DNA from: JAMXLG01 sp963765935
Lineage (GTDB): Bacteria; Vulcanimicrobiota; Vulcanimicrobiia; Vulcanimicrobiales; Vulcanimicrobiaceae
Reading direction: 5' to 3'
NCBI GenBank assembly: GCA_963765935.1
Contig: CAVXXX010000001.1
Location: forward strand, 1,798,001-1,862,000
Length of the DNA stretch: 64,000 nucleotides
Shown: positions 60,947 through 64,000 of the stretch, one piece after another
Numbering within the stretch: the stretch's first letter is position 1
How the letters are laid out: each line of letters starts with the position of its first letter
Position numbers and translations under genes: made by a program
The notes under the pieces: model-generated
What the model saw: only the letters and a program-made list of their open reading frames with translations
Told to the model about the DNA's origin: nothing
Databases searched by the model: none

Positions 60947-62200
60947 TCATCGATTCCGGCATGCTTGTGCGCGCTCCCGTAAAAATTTCTGGTCGCGCTC
61001 ATTAACGGCGAGTATCGCGGCGCGTTCGAATTCCATTGTCGCCTCGCTATAGCGAGACATACGTTCAAAAAGATCGCCCCGCACGGCTGGTAAGAGATAG
61101 TAGTCACGAAGCGCCGGTTCGTCCGATAACTCGTCGACAAGTGGGATGGCTGCTTCCGGGCCAAACGCCATGCCGATTGCGACCGCACGATTGAGGTGAA
61201 CGACCGGGGTGGGAAGTTGTTCGGCGAGTCCATCATAGAGTGCTGCGATGCGTTGCCAATTGGTATCAGCAAATGTTGTTGCGCGCGCATGGCATGCCGC
61301 GATTGACGCTTGCAATGTATATGGCCCGTGCGCTCCGCACGATTGCGCTCGGTCCAGTGCTCGCAATCCGCGCACGATGAGCAGGCGATCCCAGCGCCGC
61401 CGGTCTTGATCGGCAAGGAGCACCGGGCGGCCTTGCGCATCTGCGCGCGCCGCAGAACGCGAAAATTGCAGCTCCATCAGCGCGACCAGCCCGTGCGCTT
61501 CACCCTCGTCCGGCATATAATGCGCAAGCACGCGTCCGAGGCGCAACGCATCCTGACACAGTTCCGGGCGGACGACGTCATCACCCGATGTCGCGGAATA
61601 TCCCTCATTGAAAATGAGATAGATGACTTCAAGCACCGACGATAAACGCGCGGCGCGCTCGTTTACGGGCGGTAGCTCGAACCGAATATGCGCTTCACTG
61701 AGCGTTCGTTTTGCCCGTACGATCCGCTGAGCAACGGTGGGTTCCGGTGTGAAGAATGCGCGGGCAATTTCGATCGTCGTCAAACCGCCGAGCAGCCGGA
61801 GCGTCAGTGCGACGCGCCCTTCGCGTGAGAGAATCGGGTGGCACGCAATGAATATCAAGCGCAACATATCGTCACCAACGTCCTGGTCAAGGTTCTCGAG
61901 TTCCGCTTCGATCGACGTCGCCAGCGGTGTCTCGCGCGCCAACTGTTCTGTCTTTCGCTCAAATACTTCATCGCGGCGAAACCGATCGATTGCGCGGCGC
62001 TTCGCGGTGGTCGTCAACCATGCAGCCGGGTTTTCCGGTACACCGGTTTGCGGCCATTGCGTGAGCGCCGCGACGAACGCATCTTGTGCGAGTTCCTCAG
62101 CAACGCCGACGTCGCGAACCACGCGCATCAACGCGGCGATCAACCGCGGCGACTCGATGCGCCAGATCGCTTCGAGCCGCCGGTCGATATCAGAAGTCAT
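60947..62200 (-). CDS. ECF RNA polymerase sigma factor with C-terminal extension (ECF42-like)
   Basis: A 417-residue sigma factor. Region 2 (LIAALMRVVRDVGVAEELAQ, DAFVAALTQW, AWLTTTAKRRAIDRFRRD) and region 4 (LTLRLLGGLTTIEIARAFF, TVAQRIVRAKRTL) fill the first 190 residues. A long extension follows (YLIFNEGYSATSGDDVVRPE, PDEGEAHGLVALMELQFSRS, LPTPVVHLNRAVAIGMAFG) as in the ECF42 group, which has no anti-sigma factor. It sits 3 bases after two DGPF/YCII genes, the known partners of this group, so the three form one regulatory unit. Confidence 0.92.
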   Translation of the reverse strand: MTSDIDRRLEAIWRIESPRLIAALMRVVRDVGVAEELAQDAFVAALTQWPQTGVPENPAAWLTTTAKRRAIDRFRRDEVFERKTEQLARETPLATSIEAELENLDQDVGDDMLRLIFIACHPILSREGRVALTLRLLGGLTTIEIARAFFTPEPTVAQRIVRAKRTLSEAHIRFELPPVNERAARLSSVLEVIYLIFNEGYSATSGDDVVRPELCQDALRLGRVLAHYMPDEGEAHGLVALMELQFSRSAARADAQGRPVLLADQDRRRWDRLLIVRGLRALDRAQSCGAHGPYTLQASIAACHARATTFADTNWQRIAALYDGLAEQLPTPVVHLNRAVAIGMAFGPEAAIPLVDELSDEPALRDYYLLPAVRGDLFERMSRYSEATMEFERAAILAVNERDQKFLRERAQACRNR

Positions 62201-62203
62201 GCG

Positions 62204-62554
62204 CTATTGGGGTGGACCCGTTACTTCGATGAGTTCGCATTCGCCCGTTCCGGTGAGCGCGAGAAAACGCTCCGTCCACTTCATGAGTTCTTCTTTCGAA
62301 GCAACTTCGAAGACGGCAAAGCCGCCGACAAGTTCTTTTGTCTCCGTGAACGGACCGTCGGTTACGCTAATCGATCCGTTGCCATTTGCGCGAACGCGAG
62401 CCGTAATACCGTTTGGAATGACACCGCCTGTATCGACGAGCACGCCGGCGCTCTGCATTTCGTTGATGAGCGCGCCCATGTTTGCAATCATCTCCGGTGT
62501 GGGAGGCGATTGAACGGCGTCCCGACTGATTCGATAGATCGAGACGACCTTCAT
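62204..62554 (-). CDS. DGPF/YCII-domain protein
   Basis: A 116-residue protein of the YCII-related family with the motif VTDGPFTETKELVGGFAVFE. A beta-alpha-beta pattern covers KVVSIYRISRDAV, EMIANMGALINEMQSAGVLV and a last strand ECELIEV. Genes of this family sit with ECF42 sigma factors; their role may be sensing or enzymatic. It overlaps the upstream paralogue as ATGA and precedes the sigma gene by 3 bases. Confidence 0.88.
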   Translation of the reverse strand: MKVVSIYRISRDAVQSPPTPEMIANMGALINEMQSAGVLVDTGGVIPNGITARVRANGNGSISVTDGPFTETKELVGGFAVFEVASKEELMKWTERFLALTGTGECELIEVTGPPQ

Positions 62555-62958
62555 TGGCCGCTCCGCAGGCGCTCTTCTTGCGCTCGCATTTCCGGAGGAA
62601 AGTTGTCGCCGAAGTCGTCGGCTTCATAGATTTGTCGAAGCTCGAGTACCGCGCCCGGGCCAAAGGGTGCACGGGAGAACCATTCGATGGCCTCTTCCTT
62701 CGATTTGGCCTGCACGATCCAGAAGCCCGCGACCAGTTCTTTCGTCTCGGCGAACGGTCCATCCATCACGGTGGTGCGCCCCTTGTCGAAGCGAATGCGC
62801 GCGCCTTTCGAACTCGGTTGCAACCCATCACCAGCCAGCATGATGCCGGCTTTGATGAGTTCTTCGTTGAACTCGCCCATGCGCGCGAACTCTTCAGTCG
62901 TCGGCAGGCGGCCGGATTCAGAATCCGCGTTTGCCTTGACAATAACCATAAACCGCAT
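62551..62958 (-). CDS. DGPF/YCII-domain protein
   Basis: A 135-residue paralogue of the next gene, with VMDGPFAETKELVAGFWIVQ and AKSKEEAIEWFSRAPFGPGA. It begins MRFMVIVKANADSESGRLPT, typical of the YCII fold, and has EELIKAGIMLAGDGLQPSSK. ATG at 62958 has GGAGA about 7 bases upstream. It is the first gene of the DGPF-DGPF-sigma unit and starts 23 bases after the BsuPI-domain gene's stop on the same strand. Confidence 0.88.
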   Translation of the reverse strand: MRFMVIVKANADSESGRLPTTEEFARMGEFNEELIKAGIMLAGDGLQPSSKGARIRFDKGRTTVMDGPFAETKELVAGFWIVQAKSKEEAIEWFSRAPFGPGAVLELRQIYEADDFGDNFPPEMRAQEERLRSGQ

Positions 62959-62981
62959 TGATGCTCTCCTATTTGGTGGCG

Positions 62982-63653
62982 TTATATGAGTGTCGTCGAA
63001 CGTGCGGTGACGGACTCGACACCGGGGTCGGAAAAATTTTCGGGAAGCGGCGCCCAGCGCTCGACGAAGAAGGCCATCGAACGATCGGGTGCCGCCGTGA
63101 CGTATCCGCGGACGGCGATCGTCGCCGCCGGCGCTCCAGTCAATCTCCGCGTTAATGGAATCGTACCGGTTTGATCGGTGAGTCGACCCTTGGCCGCATC
63201 AAGCGTGCCGGAGATCGTGACTTCGTCGCCCTCTTTGAGTTTTTCCACTGCCGCGACCGGAACGGTGCTGATGAAACGTACCGGCATCGTCGCTTCCGGC
63301 TGCGCTCCGCTCGTGAGCATGCGCGCGCGCAACGTGTATTCGCCCGGGGGCGGCGCCGTGCCGTCGGCGGCAAGGCCATTCCAGATGTAGATCGTTAAGA
63401 CGTTCGGACCGGGCGTAAAGGAACGTCCGTGGGGCGGAAAATGCGCGCCGGGCGGCTGCGATCGCAACGTCGTCCACACGATATCCGAACCGCGCAAGAG
63501 ATCGATTGTATATTCCGCGGGCGCCGGAAAAGTCGCGCTAACCGGAGCTTTGCCGGAATTATGCGCGACGACTTCGATGTTGACGGCGTCGAGTATATCA
63601 AACGTTGCGCGCTGAAGCTGAAGCGAAAGCGTCAACGCCGCTACGAAAAACAT
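62982..63653 (-). CDS. Secreted BsuPI-domain protein
   Basis: A 223-residue exported protein. ATG at 63653 opens a short signal peptide (FFVAALTLSLQLQRA). A BsuPI-type (intracellular proteinase inhibitor) beta-sandwich follows: IEVVAHNSGKAPVSATFPAP, AEYTIDLLRG, FTPGPNVLTIYIWNGL and PPPGEYTLRARM. A second beta domain follows (LKEGDEVTISGTLDAAKGRL) resembling OB-fold or DUF-like domains. The gene overlaps the 3' end of the amidohydrolase by 56 bases, which is long but possible. Function unknown; inhibition of a protease is a family-name suggestion only. Confidence 0.7.
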   Translation of the reverse strand: MFFVAALTLSLQLQRATFDILDAVNIEVVAHNSGKAPVSATFPAPAEYTIDLLRGSDIVWTTLRSQPPGAHFPPHGRSFTPGPNVLTIYIWNGLAADGTAPPPGEYTLRARMLTSGAQPEATMPVRFISTVPVAAVEKLKEGDEVTISGTLDAAKGRLTDQTGTIPLTRRLTGAPAATIAVRGYVTAAPDRSMAFFVERWAPLPENFSDPGVESVTARSTTLI

Positions 63654-64000
63654 GAACCAGCCCTTTCGATGGCGATGTAGGTTCGCGGTACGTCGCGGTA
63701 TCGAGGAAGTGTTCCTCATCGAAGACGACGAGATCCGCAATTGCGTTCTCGCGAATTTCACCGCGGTCGTGCAATCCGAAGATCCTCGCGGGAAGCGACG
63801 TCATCCGGCGTACGGCTTCTTCCATTTCAATGGTGCGCCGCTGTCGAACGAACCGTCCGAAGATGCGCGGGAACGTCCCGTATGCGCGCGGATGGATCAA
63901 GCCGAACGGCGTCTCATATCCGCTATACGCTGCGGCCGACGTGCCAACGGCGCAGAAATCCGCCGAGAGCGCAAGCGCCACATCGTCTTCTCTCAAGCAG
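63598..64000 (-). CDS. D-aminoacylase-like amidohydrolase, 3' part only
   Basis: The last 133 or so codons of a gene whose start lies beyond the right edge. The sequence matches the C-terminus of N-acyl-D-amino-acid deacylases: HPRAYGTFPRIFGRFVRQRR, TIEMEEAVRRMTSLPARIFG, LHDRGEIRENAIADLVVFDE and SPSKGLVHVFRSG. The loop where relatives usually show GSDG with a catalytic Asp reads AVGTSAAAYS, so activity may differ. The frame is open to base 64000. It overlaps the BsuPI gene. Confidence 0.8.
   Translation of the reverse strand, partial: CLREDDVALALSADFCAVGTSAAAYSGYETPFGLIHPRAYGTFPRIFGRFVRQRRTIEMEEAVRRMTSLPARIFGLHDRGEIRENAIADLVVFDEEHFLDTATYREPTSPSKGLVHVFRSGVDAFASASARNV

Noticed and set aside
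1..64000. tRNA, rRNA, insertion sequences or prophage genes
   Set aside because: No T-loop/acceptor arrangement, conserved rRNA block, transposase motif or phage structural gene was recognised by reading; a covariance-model search could still find a missed small RNA.

Overview
The window is about 64 kb of GC-rich bacterial chromosome with densely packed genes, frequent GTG/TTG starts and many ATGA/GTGA stop-start overlaps. A complete hopanoid pathway, a glycogen/alpha-glucan cluster, a proton-translocating transhydrogenase, polA, mutM, coaE and a four-repeat ribosomal protein S1 point to a free-living bacterium. The style (many secreted proteins of unknown function, KamA/Kdd, DUF2079, PqaA-like enzyme) suggests a Candidatus Eremiobacterota (WPS-2)-like lineage. 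That placement is inference; the window has no rRNA or tRNA to settle it.

Layout. 1-2750: a gene-poor, partly decayed stretch. A large minus-strand gene runs off the left edge, behind two broken minus-strand remnants and a possible tiny zinc-ribbon gene. 2751-9484: secreted or membrane proteins of mostly unknown function (including a divergent pair of paralogues), a Na+/Ca2+-type exchanger and a PqaA-like alpha/beta hydrolase. 9594-12504: a minus-strand lrp-kdd-kamA lysine-catabolism operon. 12581-16827: three tandem hairpin repeats, a peptide/nickel-type binding lipoprotein, a frame-broken membrane-spanning hydrolase, a membrane protein and an NTF2-like protein.

16818-29219 is the heart of the window: a hopanoid supercluster. 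Leftward genes are a diiron ferritin-like protein, hpnK and hpnI (amino-sugar decoration of the hopanoid tail). Rightward are nine overlapping genes: prenyl diphosphate synthase, type 2 IPP isomerase, hpnC, hpnD, hpnE, shc, hpnH, hpnA and hpnG. Together they would run from IPP/DMAPP through FPP, hydroxysqualene, squalene and hopene to adenosylhopane and a ribosylhopane-derived side chain. The isomerase frame has no ATG, GTG or TTG ahead of its conserved N-terminus, so it probably starts at ATT.

29287-34976 is a leftward eight-gene run: secreted Gln-rich protein, zinc-ribbon, FAH-family enzyme, small membrane protein, pntAA-pntAB-pntB, and arylamine N-acetyltransferase. 35076-44880 runs rightward: MG2-domain secreted protein, polA (no visible proofreading site), DUF2079 membrane protein, DUF192 protein, mutM, rpsA (probable ATC start) and a secreted protein. 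45314-60349 holds coaE and two converging alpha-glucan operons: glgB-glgX-malQ-nucleotidyltransferase/PMM-like fusion rightward, and debranching enzyme, GH63-like glucosidase and GT4 glycosyltransferase leftward. 60362-64000 has an ECF sigma factor with a C-terminal extension behind two DGPF/YCII proteins, a BsuPI-domain protein, and the end of a D-aminoacylase-like amidohydrolase.

A dispersed repeat (core GTCATCCTGAGC plus GTCGAAGGATC, often with an inverted partner) occurs at the 3' ends of genes at 29210, 44309 and 54342. No CRISPR array, tRNA, rRNA, prophage or insertion sequence was recognised.
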